This document shows, piece by piece, positions 1 through 7,128 of a stretch of 15,884 nt of DNA (position 1 is its first letter; every line of letters starts with the position of its first letter). The stretch comes from JBCCFK01 sp965262315 (GTDB taxonomy: Bacteria; Actinomycetota; Acidimicrobiia; Acidimicrobiales; UBA8592). The position numbers and the translations under genes were made by a program. The stretch is taken from the NCBI GenBank assembly GCA_965262315.1, contig CBDHFJ010000164.1, positions 1-15,884 of the forward strand, written 5' to 3'. The notes under the pieces were generated by a model that worked only from the letters and a program-made list of their open reading frames with translations, did not search any database and was not told where the DNA came from.

Positions 1-594
1 ACCGTCGCCGCCTCCCTCCTCGGCGCCGGCTTCGGCGCCGTCGTCCTCGGACCCACGCTCGCCGGCGCTCAGGAGGAGACCGACGCGGACTCCGAGACCG
101 AAACCGCGGCCTCGCCAACGGGCCTGGACGAGGTCCTGGACGGACTGGTCACCGACGGCACGCTCACCCAGGAGCAGCGTGACATCGTCGAGGAGCGCCT
201 CCGCGAGGCCCGCCCGAACCGGGGCCACGGTCCCCGAGGTGGCCACGGCTTCGGCCGAGTGCTCGGCGGCGACGTGCTCGGCGAGCTCGGCCTCGACGCC
301 GACACCGTCCGCGACGGGCTGACCGAAGGGCTGACCCTCGGCGAGATCGCCGAGGCCAACGGCTCGAGCGTCGAGGCGCTGACCGACGCGCTGACCGAGC
401 AGGCCGAGAGCCGCCTCGACACCGCCGTCGAGAACGGGCGCATCGACGAGGACCGCGCGGCCGAACTCGAGGCGGAGATCGACGAGCGCATCGAGGATCT
501 GGTCAACGGCGAGGTCGACTTCGGCCGACATGGCGGTCCGAAGGGCCGCTTCGGCGGCCCCGGTGCCGAAGCGGCCGAGGACCTCGGCGCCTGA
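1..594 (+). CDS. Secreted acidic helical protein, 5'-truncated
   Basis: The reading frame is open from the first base of the window to TGA at 592-594, so the start codon lies outside. The first visible residues are hydrophobic and small (AASLLGAGFGAVVLGPTLAGA), ending in an A-G-A signal-peptidase-like site before QEETD, so the mature protein should be exported. The mature part is very rich in Asp and Glu and has two helical hairpin-like stretches: one around LDEVLDGLVTDGTLTQEQ, and a C-terminal one containing GEIAEANGSSVEAL and RLDTAVENGRIDEDRA. A Gly/His/Arg linker (RGHGPRGGHGFG) separates them, and a Gly-rich tail follows. From memory, similar short acidic repeats occur in secreted actinobacterial proteins of unknown function. 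The alternating acidic helices could bind cations, but no canonical EF-hand loop is visible. The function is unknown. The reading frame is secure. Confidence 0.8.
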   Translation, partial: TVAASLLGAGFGAVVLGPTLAGAQEETDADSETETAASPTGLDEVLDGLVTDGTLTQEQRDIVEERLREARPNRGHGPRGGHGFGRVLGGDVLGELGLDADTVRDGLTEGLTLGEIAEANGSSVEALTDALTEQAESRLDTAVENGRIDEDRAAELEAEIDERIEDLVNGEVDFGRHGGPKGRFGGPGAEAAEDLGA

Positions 595-597
595 TCG

Positions 598-615
598 CCC
601 CGAGATGGCTCGGGG
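598..615. terminator. Hairpin between convergent genes
   Basis: CCCCGAG, a 4-base ATGG loop and CTCGGGG form a perfect 7-bp GC-rich stem. It lies 3 bases after the stop of the secreted-protein gene and 16 bases before the stop of the convergent MBL gene. There is no T-tract, which is common for actinobacterial terminators. Its place between two convergent stops suggests bidirectional termination. Confidence 0.5.
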
Positions 616-631
616 TCGGTGGGCGTCTCCG

Positions 632-1600
632 TCAGCCCCCGGCCTCGAGCCAGATCTCGCCCATCTCGCGGAACAGGGCCATGACGTCGTCGACGACATC
701 GGCGGCACCGAACTCTCGGTAGAGCGCGTTGACGTTGATGAAGACCCGCTCCGCCTCGCCCCATTCGGCGAAGGGCCCGAGGTCGATGTCGCGTGCCGCG
801 TCGACGACCCCCATGCCGGCCTCGTACCTGGCCCGCGACTCCCGCTCGAGCAGACGCCAGTAGTCCGCAACGGCTCCCACGCCGGCCGCGTCGGTGATCG
901 GTCCGTGACCCGGCACCACCGTGTCAGCGTCCAGCCCGGCGATCAGTTCACAGGCGGCGATCCAGTTGCCGACCGGGCCCGCCCACATGATTGGCGTGCC
1001 CTCGATGAACAGGATGTCGCCGGTGAAGACGGTGCCGTCGGCCGGTGAGTGGACGATGACGTCACCCCGGGTGTGGGCCGGCCCGACCTCGATGAGTTCG
1101 ATCGGCTTGTCACCGACCTGGACGGTCTGACGGCCGGTGAAGGTCTCGGTGGGCGGCGTGTGTGCGATGCCGTCGAAGGTGAAGGCCCCGAAGGCGTGGC
1201 GGACGTAGCGCCCCAGCGCAGAGTCGTCGTCGGCCACCACGTGCATCATGGCTGCGAGGGCAGCGGGTGGGAGCTCGTCCATCTCCTCGGCCGCCGCGAC
1301 CGACGCGATGATCCGATCGGTCGGCACCAACTCGTTGCCATGGCAGTGATCGCCGTTGGCGTGGGTGTTGACCAGCACGTCGACATGGGACGTGGCCGCC
1401 GGCGCCACCCCGTGCATCGCGTCGAGCATCTCCCGGGTGAGCGCCAGATCGAACAAGGTGTCGACCACCATCGACTGGTCGCCGGACACGATCAATCCGG
1501 CGTTGCTCCACCCCCACGACCCGTCCGGCGCCAACCAGGCGTATGCGCCCTCGGCAAGCTCCGTGATGCCCTTGTCGAACGGTTTGATTCCCAAGCCCAT
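632..1600 (-). CDS. MBL-fold metallo-hydrolase (HxNxDH variant)
   Basis: This 322-residue protein has the metallo-beta-lactamase fold. An N-terminal strand pair (SNAGLIVSGDQSMVVDTLFD) leads to the metal loop THANGDHCHGN with H80, N82, D84 and H85. Later ligands are H176 (GPAHTRGD), D195 (VFTGDILF) and H232 (VVPGHGP). The usual second His of HxHxDH is Asn here, which should alter one metal site. No signal peptide is visible, so it is probably cytosolic. The superfamily covers thioesterases, lactonases, glyoxalase II-like enzymes and others; the substrate cannot be told from sequence. The ATG at 1600 is chosen because a TAGTCT -10 hexamer ends 6 bases upstream and no Shine-Dalgarno is seen, which fits leaderless expression. 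It is monocistronic, convergent with the upstream secreted-protein gene and divergent from the double-TetR genes. Confidence 0.88.
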   Translation of the reverse strand: MGLGIKPFDKGITELAEGAYAWLAPDGSWGWSNAGLIVSGDQSMVVDTLFDLALTREMLDAMHGVAPAATSHVDVLVNTHANGDHCHGNELVPTDRIIASVAAAEEMDELPPAALAAMMHVVADDDSALGRYVRHAFGAFTFDGIAHTPPTETFTGRQTVQVGDKPIELIEVGPAHTRGDVIVHSPADGTVFTGDILFIEGTPIMWAGPVGNWIAACELIAGLDADTVVPGHGPITDAAGVGAVADYWRLLERESRARYEAGMGVVDAARDIDLGPFAEWGEAERVFINVNALYREFGAADVVDDVMALFREMGEIWLEAGG

Positions 1601-1606
1601 GCGGGA

Positions 1607-1612
1607 AGACTA
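1607..1612 (-). promoter_or_regulatory. -10 hexamer TAGTCT, leaderless MBL promoter
   Basis: Read on the minus strand, TAGTCT is followed by 6 bases and then the ATG at 1600. That places the transcription start at or next to the start codon. No good -35 is visible at 17 bases. The same hexamer and spacing recur before other genes in the window. Confidence 0.5.
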
Positions 1613-1651
1613 CGCACAGACGCCGATGGAGACCGGGCGTGGACCGAGAGA

Positions 1652-1688
1652 GTAGGGAGCCAGACACCCACCCGGTCTGGCTCCCTAC
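1652..1688. promoter_or_regulatory. Perfect 14-bp inverted repeat, 9-base spacer
   Basis: GTAGGGAGCCAGAC (1652-1665) and GTCTGGCTCCCTAC (1675-1688) are exact reverse complements. They lie in the 244-base region between the divergent MBL and double-TetR genes, where no gene ends, so a simple terminator role is unlikely. It could be an operator for one of the two neighbouring regulators or a structured transcript leader. No T-tract follows on either side. Confidence 0.55.
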
Positions 1689-1819
1689 GCATCTCAGGCT
1701 CCCGCCAGTTCGACCGGAGCTCCCCGGCGGGCGAGCCGGGGTTTTCGGCTCCGTCGAACGTGACACGAACTCTGCCACAAGGTCTTGCGGATCGCAGCAC
1801 ACAATGCGAGAGTTGCCTG

Positions 1820-1837
1820 CACAACTTGTGAAGGGGG
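1820..1837 (+). promoter_or_regulatory. CACAACTTGTG palindrome next to the RBS of the first double-TetR gene
   Basis: CACAA-C-TTGTG (1820-1830) is a perfect 11-bp palindrome. It runs directly into GAAGGGGG (1830-1837), a strong Shine-Dalgarno placed 7 bases before the GTG at 1845. The Shine-Dalgarno decides the start codon. The palindrome is a candidate autoregulatory operator. No clear TAnnnT -10 box was found upstream. Confidence 0.45.
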
Positions 1838-1844
1838 ACACGCC

Positions 1845-3158
1845 GTGCCAGAGGTGCCGTCACGAGAAGACCTGGCAACCATCTCCGATCCCGCAGACCG
1901 TCTCGTCCACGCTGGCGCGCGGTTGCTCGTCGACGACGGCTTCCGGATCTTGGCAGCCGGCCTCAGCCCGGACGTGGTGACCGGCCTCGCCGGCCGGACC
2001 CGTCGGACGTTCTACGACCACTTCGAGACGAAGGAGGACTTCACGCGGGCGGTCTTCGATGCCTACCTCCGGCTCGAGGACCACGCGAACCTCACCACCG
2101 TGTTCACCGACGCCTTCGACGAGCTGATCATGGCCGCAGAGGGCGACATCATCGAGGCGGTCTCGGCGATCAGTGCTGCCCTGTTCCCTGCGAGCACCAC
2201 GTCCGAGGAGAACATCGTCCAGTCCATCGCGTGGTCGGCTGCGGTCGACGACGAGCAGGTTCGCGCCATGCTCGACGACTATTTCGTCGCCGTCGACGGC
2301 CTCTACGAACACGTGGTCGAGCGAGCGCTCGACGAGTGGGGACAGAAGCTCCGACCGCCCTGGACGGTCCACGCGCTCACCCTGCTGTTGCGCGCGATCA
2401 TCGACGGCTTCCAGGTCAGGAACCGCGTGCAACCCGAGACGGCCGATCACGAGTTCTTCGCCCGCTGCATCCTGGCGATGGTCACACCCCTGGTGCAGCA
2501 CGACCACGAGGCCGAGCGGCCGTTCGGCGACGAGCTCCGTGGCTTGTCACGCCAGAACGTCGCCGCCTGGCGAGACCGCCACGATCGCGACCTCATCGCC
2601 AACACCCGCCAACGCGTGCTCGACAGTGTGGGGCCCGCACTCCGAGAGGCAGGCCCCGGACCCCTCACCCTCGATGCCATCGCCCGATGGGCCGACGTCG
2701 GCATCGGTGCGCTCCGGCAGGTCTTCGCATCGGCCGACGAGGTGGTCGCCGCCGCGATCCTCGACAGCCTCCCCGGGTTCGATCGCGAGATCGACTTCGA
2801 CCTCGCCAGCGACACGATGGACGTGCGGAAAGTGCTCCAGCGCCACCTGTTGCGGCTGGCGCAGTGGACAGCCGACCACCCGGGACTCGCGCACGCCGCG
2901 CTGACCCTGCCGCTGCTGGACCGCAACCGGTTGCCGGACGACCCGGCCTCGCGGCTGACCGGTTCGCTCGCGCGCCCGGCAAGCAGGATCCTCGAGCTCG
3001 CCGCCGCGACCGGTGACCTCCGAACATCGGACGACCAGCAGGAGCTGGCCGGCATGTTGACCCAACACCTCCTGGCGCGCTCGATCCGACCACAGGGCAG
3101 CGACCGAGCCGCGGTTGCCTGGCTGACCGAGCTCGCGCTCGGCCCCGAGGAGGCGTGA
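1845..3158 (+). CDS. Double-TetR transcriptional regulator, copy 1
   Basis: This 437-residue protein is about twice the length of a normal TetR regulator and holds two TetR-like units. Unit 1 has its HTH at about residues 20-65, with the classic signature RRTFYDHFETKEDF at 53-66. Unit 2 has its HTH at about 252-300 (PLTLDAIARWADVGIGALRQVF), followed by an all-helical region. The linker is around residues 215-245. The second recognition helix is weaker: LYRHF-like residues are replaced by LRQVF. The GTG at 1845 is chosen over the upstream in-frame TTG at 1785 because a GAAGGGGG Shine-Dalgarno sits 7 bases before it. It is a paralogue of the next gene and overlaps its start by one base, so the two are co-transcribed and probably translationally coupled. 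Ligand and operator are unknown; acyl-CoA or lipid control is an inference from neighbours. Confidence 0.85.
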   Translation: MPEVPSREDLATISDPADRLVHAGARLLVDDGFRILAAGLSPDVVTGLAGRTRRTFYDHFETKEDFTRAVFDAYLRLEDHANLTTVFTDAFDELIMAAEGDIIEAVSAISAALFPASTTSEENIVQSIAWSAAVDDEQVRAMLDDYFVAVDGLYEHVVERALDEWGQKLRPPWTVHALTLLLRAIIDGFQVRNRVQPETADHEFFARCILAMVTPLVQHDHEAERPFGDELRGLSRQNVAAWRDRHDRDLIANTRQRVLDSVGPALREAGPGPLTLDAIARWADVGIGALRQVFASADEVVAAAILDSLPGFDREIDFDLASDTMDVRKVLQRHLLRLAQWTADHPGLAHAALTLPLLDRNRLPDDPASRLTGSLARPASRILELAAATGDLRTSDDQQELAGMLTQHLLARSIRPQGSDRAAVAWLTELALGPEEA

Positions 3159-4504
3159 TGCAGCGGGTCCCGACGTCCGAGGAGATCCAGGCCATCGCCG
3201 AGCCGCGCGAGCGGTTGACGATGGCGGGCGCCCGAGCGGTCATCGACCACGCGTTCGAGATCTTCGCTGCGGGCGTCTCCCCTGAGCTGGTGACCAACGC
3301 CGCCGGGAGATCCCGACGCGTCTTCTACGACCACTTCGACGACAAGGAGGACTACCTCCGAGCGCTGTTCGGCGCGGTCTACGACACCGGCCTGCATCAT
3401 CTCGTGACCCAGGCGTCGGCGGAGGAGGTCGTGGCCCTGCTCCAGCTCGCGGAAGGCGACCTGTTCGAGGCGGTCCAGCGCATGGCCGCCGTGGCCTTCG
3501 AGGGGGTGCTCGACTCCGATGCCGACCGGATGCAGATCATCGGCTGGGCCATGGCCAAGGACGACCCGAGCATCGAGTCCATGCTCCGCGACTACTACCG
3601 GGGTGTCGACGCAGCCACGATGCGGATCATGGAGGCCCTGCTCCAGGCCTGGGGTCTGGAGCTGCGATCGCCGTGGACCGCCGAGCGCGTGGCCGCGGTC
3701 CTGCACGCCATCGGCGAGGGGCTGTACATGCGAGCCGCCGTCGATCCTGATCTCGCCGACCTCGAACTCTTCGAGCTCGCATGCCTCTCGATCATCCCCA
3801 TCGTCAGCGCTCCGAGCGGGACCGGGCCGGCCGACGTCCGCCAACACCTGGACGAGTTCGCCGGCAGCGTCGCCGATTCGTGGCGACGCCAGGCGACCAC
3901 GCCGACCGACCAGGCCGGCTACGAGCGCGTCGTCGCGAGCGTCCGGGACCAGCTTCGGGCCGGGGGTTTCGCCTCGTTGACGCTCAGCGCGGTCGCCCGT
4001 CGGTGCCGACTCTCGCCCACGCTCGTCGAGCGGAACTTCCCCACCGTCGCGGCGCTGCTCCGGACCGTCGTCTCCGACAGCATGCCCACCCTCCAGAGTG
4101 AGGCCGACTTCGACCTCGCAGACGGCGACATCTCCATCCGGGACGCGCTGCGCCGGCACCTCCACCGTGTCGGGGCCTGGGTGCAGGGCAACCCGGACCT
4201 GGCGATGGCCGTGATGGCCTGCGGGACATCGGATCCGCGCGACCCCGAGCGGACCACGCTGGCGCTCGAGGTCGTCCGAGAGTTCTCCGAGCCGGCGACG
4301 AGCATCCTCGTTGCCGGCCTGGCCCGTGGTGAGCTCCGCGAGGACGCGGCGATCGTCGAGATCGCCAGCATGACAACCGAGCTGATGTTGGGTCGAGGTG
4401 CCTCGATGCCCGGCTTCGCCATCGAGACCACCGCCGCATTCATCGAGTCGATGGTGTTCGACGGAGCCGGCGCCACCAGAGCCGGAGGCGGGGTCGCGCA
4501 CTAG
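3158..4504 (+). CDS. Double-TetR transcriptional regulator, copy 2
   Basis: This 448-residue protein has the same two-unit design as the preceding gene. HTH 1 is at about residues 20-65 (RRVFYDHFDDKEDY at 53-66). HTH 2 is at about 255-300 (SLTLSAVARRCRLSPTLVERNF). Collinear similarity to copy 1 runs the full length: AAGxSPxxVT near residue 37, SPWT or PPWT before the end of unit 1, EADFDL or EIDFDL after HTH 2, and RHLxRxxxW. This indicates tandem duplication of an already fused gene. The start is ATG 3158, in a TGATG overlap with the previous stop. GAGGAGG (3147-3153) is 4 bases upstream of ATG and only 1 base before the alternative GTG at 3155. The second HTH is divergent and may not bind DNA. 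The two proteins may form a heterodimer or a pseudo-tetramer; this is inference. Confidence 0.85.
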   Translation: MQRVPTSEEIQAIAEPRERLTMAGARAVIDHAFEIFAAGVSPELVTNAAGRSRRVFYDHFDDKEDYLRALFGAVYDTGLHHLVTQASAEEVVALLQLAEGDLFEAVQRMAAVAFEGVLDSDADRMQIIGWAMAKDDPSIESMLRDYYRGVDAATMRIMEALLQAWGLELRSPWTAERVAAVLHAIGEGLYMRAAVDPDLADLELFELACLSIIPIVSAPSGTGPADVRQHLDEFAGSVADSWRRQATTPTDQAGYERVVASVRDQLRAGGFASLTLSAVARRCRLSPTLVERNFPTVAALLRTVVSDSMPTLQSEADFDLADGDISIRDALRRHLHRVGAWVQGNPDLAMAVMACGTSDPRDPERTTLALEVVREFSEPATSILVAGLARGELREDAAIVEIASMTTELMLGRGASMPGFAIETTAAFIESMVFDGAGATRAGGGVAH

Positions 4505-4507
4505 GGT
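4502..4507 (+). promoter_or_regulatory. -10 hexamer TAGGGT upstream of the leader ORF
   Basis: TAGGGT begins with the TAG stop codon of the second double-TetR gene and ends 7 bases before ATG 4515. The spacing matches the other leaderless-type starts in this window. It would give the crotonase-acyltransferase pair its own promoter inside the cluster. Confidence 0.4.
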
Positions 4508-4514
4508 GCCGGCC

Positions 4515-4586
4515 ATGCTCTCGCCGGGACACGAAGACCGATCGCGCACGACCGGGCGCACCGTCATGGCCGGGTTCGGCGCATGA
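4515..4586 (+). CDS. Possible 23-aa leader peptide upstream of the hydratase
   Basis: ATG 4515 opens a 23-codon frame (MLSPGHEDRSRTTGRTVMAGFGA) that stops with TGA at 4584-4586. The stop overlaps the ATG of the hydratase in an ATGA junction. A TAGGGT hexamer 7 bases upstream would make it the first codon of a leaderless transcript. The hydratase has no convincing Shine-Dalgarno of its own, so translational coupling through this frame is plausible. The peptide has no recognisable motif. It may be a coupling leader or a chance frame in GC-rich DNA. Confidence 0.35.
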   Translation: MLSPGHEDRSRTTGRTVMAGFGA

Positions 4587-5416
4587 ACGGGACGGTCACG
4601 GTCCGCACCGAGGGCCGGGTGGCGACCCTCCGTATGGACAACCCGCCGGTCAACGTGATCACCCGCGAGTTGCTCATCGACCTCCTGAAGACCACCGAAG
4701 ACCTGCTCGACGACGACCGCAGCACCGTGCTGGTGCTCGAGAGCGCCAACCCGGAGTTCTTCATCGCGCACTTCGACGTCAGTGCGCTGTTGCACGGTGC
4801 CCGGGCCGAGCCCGTCTCACCGCCGGAGGAGCTGAACGTCTTCGATCAGCTGTGTGAGCGCCTCCGGACGATGCCCAAGGTGACGATCTGCAAGATCGCC
4901 GGCCGGGTCGGCGGAGGCGGGTCCGAGATCGCGATGGCGTGCGACATCCGCTACGGCGCGCTGGGCCACGCCGTCGTCAACCAGATGGAGGTCCCGATCG
5001 GCATCCTGCCGGGTGGCGGCGGGACCCAACGGCTCCCGGGGCTCATCGGATGGGGCCGGGCGTGCGAGGTGATCCTCGGCGGCTTGGACCTCGATGCCGA
5101 GACCGGTGAGCGCTGGGGCTACTTCGACCGGGCGCTTCCCTCGGAGGAGCTCGATTCGTACGTTGACTCGGTCGCGCGGCGGATCGGCTCGTTCCCGCCA
5201 GGGGCGGTTCGCAACGCCAAGGCCGCGATGCTCGCCGGCGCGTCCGACCCTCGTCCGGGCCTCCTCGCCGAGAGCCATCTCTTCAATCAGCTCATGGCCA
5301 CCGACACCGCCGGTCGCGCCATGCAACGATTCCTCGACCTCGGAGGTCAGACTCCCGAGGGCGAACGACACGTTGACGAGCTCAGCGCTCGTGTCGCCCG
5401 AGAGATCGACGACTGA
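4583..5416 (+). CDS. Enoyl-CoA hydratase/isomerase (crotonase) family
   Basis: This 277-residue crotonase-fold protein should act on acyl-CoA thioesters in the cytosol, most simply hydrating trans-2-enoyl-CoA. The CoA and oxyanion-hole segments are FFIAHFDV (59-66, in place of the usual F-AGAD) and GRVGGGGSE (107-115). E115 and E136 (NQMEVPIGILPGGGGTQRLP) align with the two catalytic glutamates of rat mitochondrial hydratase (E144 and E164), so it is probably a true hydratase and not a pseudo-enzyme. The spacing between them is one residue longer than in the rat enzyme. The start ATG 4583 is the only candidate in frame and lies in an ATGA overlap with a possible leader ORF. PlsC follows 17 bases downstream. 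The natural substrate is unknown. Confidence 0.88.
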   Translation: MNGTVTVRTEGRVATLRMDNPPVNVITRELLIDLLKTTEDLLDDDRSTVLVLESANPEFFIAHFDVSALLHGARAEPVSPPEELNVFDQLCERLRTMPKVTICKIAGRVGGGGSEIAMACDIRYGALGHAVVNQMEVPIGILPGGGGTQRLPGLIGWGRACEVILGGLDLDAETGERWGYFDRALPSEELDSYVDSVARRIGSFPPGAVRNAKAAMLAGASDPRPGLLAESHLFNQLMATDTAGRAMQRFLDLGGQTPEGERHVDELSARVAREIDD

Positions 5417-5433
5417 CGGAGACCCAGGCGACC

Positions 5434-6135
5434 ATGAGTTCGTTCACGCGAGCCCACTGGGCAGCGCGCCCCAACACGCGTGAGATCCCCCACGCCGACT
5501 ACATGTTGCGCCACGGGCGACTGATGCATCGGCTGTGCCGGGTCATCGCCCGGGTGGAGTTGCCGGTGGTGCCCGAGCTACCCGCGGACGAACCCATCGT
5601 GTTCGCCGCCAATCACCGCAGCTTTCTGGACATCGCCGCGGCGCTGGCGGTCTTCGGCGAGCTGTCGCTGTCGTGCCGCATGCAGGTGCGCGCCGACATG
5701 TTCGACATGCCGCTGGTCGGAGGTTGGCTGCACCGACTCGGGTGCATCCCCACCTCGACAGCCGTCCGGGCCCAGGCCGAGGACACCGCGGTGGCCACGC
5801 TCGGCGCGGGCTCGACGGTGGCCATCATGCCCGAGGGTCGACTCGTTCCCCCGAAGGACCGCCCGAATGGCGTCGGCCAGGGGCGGACCGGCATCTCCCG
5901 CATCGCTGAGCGCACCGGCGCCAAGGTGGTTCCCGTCGCCATCCACGGCAGCGACCAGATCTGGCCGGTGGGACGACCGATCCCGAAGCTCGGTGTCTTC
6001 CGTCGCCGACAGCTCACCGTCCGGCTGGGGGCACCCATCGAGTTCGTCGACGAGGACCACCAACGGAACGCCGACATCCTCATGGACGCCATCGCCACCA
6101 TGCTCCGCGAGATCGAGGCCGACGTCGAGCGCTGA
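5434..6135 (+). CDS. PlsC-type 1-acylglycerol-3-phosphate acyltransferase family
   Basis: This 233-residue protein has the PlsC acyltransferase motifs: NHRSFLD (H61 and D66, the catalytic HX4D), the RADMFDMPLVGGW region with GCIPTS at about 103-108, and MPEGR (132-136, the EGxR glycerol-phosphate-binding motif). VPVAIHGSD near residue 175 matches the fourth block. Such enzymes transfer an acyl chain from acyl-CoA or acyl-ACP to a lysophospholipid or related acceptor at the membrane. No strong transmembrane helix is visible, so association is probably peripheral. It lies 17 bases after the hydratase and is likely co-transcribed. Its stop is 3 bases from the stop of the convergent aldo/keto reductase. 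Whether it makes phosphatidic acid or acylates another alcohol cannot be told. Confidence 0.87.
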   Translation: MSSFTRAHWAARPNTREIPHADYMLRHGRLMHRLCRVIARVELPVVPELPADEPIVFAANHRSFLDIAAALAVFGELSLSCRMQVRADMFDMPLVGGWLHRLGCIPTSTAVRAQAEDTAVATLGAGSTVAIMPEGRLVPPKDRPNGVGQGRTGISRIAERTGAKVVPVAIHGSDQIWPVGRPIPKLGVFRRRQLTVRLGAPIEFVDEDHQRNADILMDAIATMLREIEADVER

Positions 6136-6138
6136 GCG

Positions 6139-7128
6139 TCAGCGGTCGGCGTCGACCAGGCGCAGGTGAGCGGTCAGCTCGTCGAGCTGCTGCTTCAGAT
6201 CCGCGTCGATGCCGTGAGCCTCGGCGGCGATGGCAGCGTCGAGCTGGTCGGGCCGGGTGGCCCCCACGATCGGCGCGGTGACCGCCGGGTTCGCCAGAAC
6301 CCACGCGATCGCGAGCTGGGCCATCGATTGGCCGGCATCCGCGGCGAGGGGCCGGATCCGGTCGACGACGTCGTGGAGCTCGTCCTGCCAGTACCGCTCC
6401 ATGTACCGGTCACCCTGGCCGCCCTCCAGCGTGAACCGGCTCCCGGCGTCGGGGGCTTGTCGTTGGTGCTTGCCGGTCAGCAACCCGCCGGCCAGCGGGT
6501 TGTACGGGATCACCGCCACACCGTCAGCCTCACAGAGCGGGAACAGATCGCGCTCGAACGCACGGAAGGCCAGGTTGTAGCGCGGCTGGACGCAGTCGTA
6601 CCGGGCGAGCCCGAGTGCCTCACTGCGACCGATCGCCCGGGCCAGCACCCATGCCGGGAAGTTCGAGCAGCCGATGTAGTGGACCTTGCCCTGCCGGACG
6701 AGGTCATCGAGCGCTTGCAGCGTCTCGTCGGTGGGAGTCGCCTGGTCCGGAAAGTGGATCTGGTACAGGTCGATCCGGTCGGTGCCGAGACGGCGCAGCG
6801 ATGCCTCCGCCGCCTCCATGATGTGGCGCCGACTCGCGCCGCGCTGCCAGGGCTCGGGCCCGGTCGGCCCCCAGAACTTGGTCGCGAGCACGACCTCGTC
6901 GCGGCGGCCGGCAAGCCAGCGGCCGATGATCTCTTCGGTCAGACCGATCCGGTCGGGACCGGTCGCCGGGTACATGTCGGCGGTGTCGATGAACGAGATG
7001 CCGTTGTCCAGCGCGTGATCGAGGATGGCGTGGGACGTGGCCTCGTCGCACTGGTTGCCGAAGGTCATCGTGCCGAGGCACAGCCGGGACACGGCGAGGC
7101 CGGTCCGACCCAGACGTGTGTGCTTCAC
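6139..7128 (-). CDS. Aldo/keto reductase
   Basis: This 329-residue NADP(H)-dependent reductase of the AKR TIM-barrel family has the complete catalytic tetrad: D48 (FIDTAD), Y53 (ADMYP), K84 (LATKFWG) and H125 (YQIHFPD). The C-terminal cofactor region includes IVGATRPDQLDAAI, the usual 2'-phosphate-binding segment. Length and the opening KHTRLGRTGLAVSRLCLGTM are typical of the YajO/Tas-like AKR subgroup. The start is GTG 7128, in a GTGA overlap with the stop of the upstream PPOX-like gene, so the two are translationally coupled. The substrate is probably an aldehyde or ketone but is not predictable. The 3' end faces PlsC with only 3 bases between the stops. Confidence 0.92.
   Translation of the reverse strand: MKHTRLGRTGLAVSRLCLGTMTFGNQCDEATSHAILDHALDNGISFIDTADMYPATGPDRIGLTEEIIGRWLAGRRDEVVLATKFWGPTGPEPWQRGASRRHIMEAAEASLRRLGTDRIDLYQIHFPDQATPTDETLQALDDLVRQGKVHYIGCSNFPAWVLARAIGRSEALGLARYDCVQPRYNLAFRAFERDLFPLCEADGVAVIPYNPLAGGLLTGKHQRQAPDAGSRFTLEGGQGDRYMERYWQDELHDVVDRIRPLAADAGQSMAQLAIAWVLANPAVTAPIVGATRPDQLDAAIAAEAHGIDADLKQQLDELTAHLRLVDADR

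Noticed and set aside
1785..1844. TTG start 20 codons upstream for the first double-TetR gene
   Set aside because: The GTG at 1845 has a strong Shine-Dalgarno at ideal distance, and the extension has no similarity to the paralogue's N-terminus.
2447..4795. A 782-residue open frame antisense to both double-TetR genes
   Set aside because: It is a stop-poor shadow in GC-rich DNA: Arg/Gly/Asp-biased, no domain, and antisense to two genes with clear TetR motifs.
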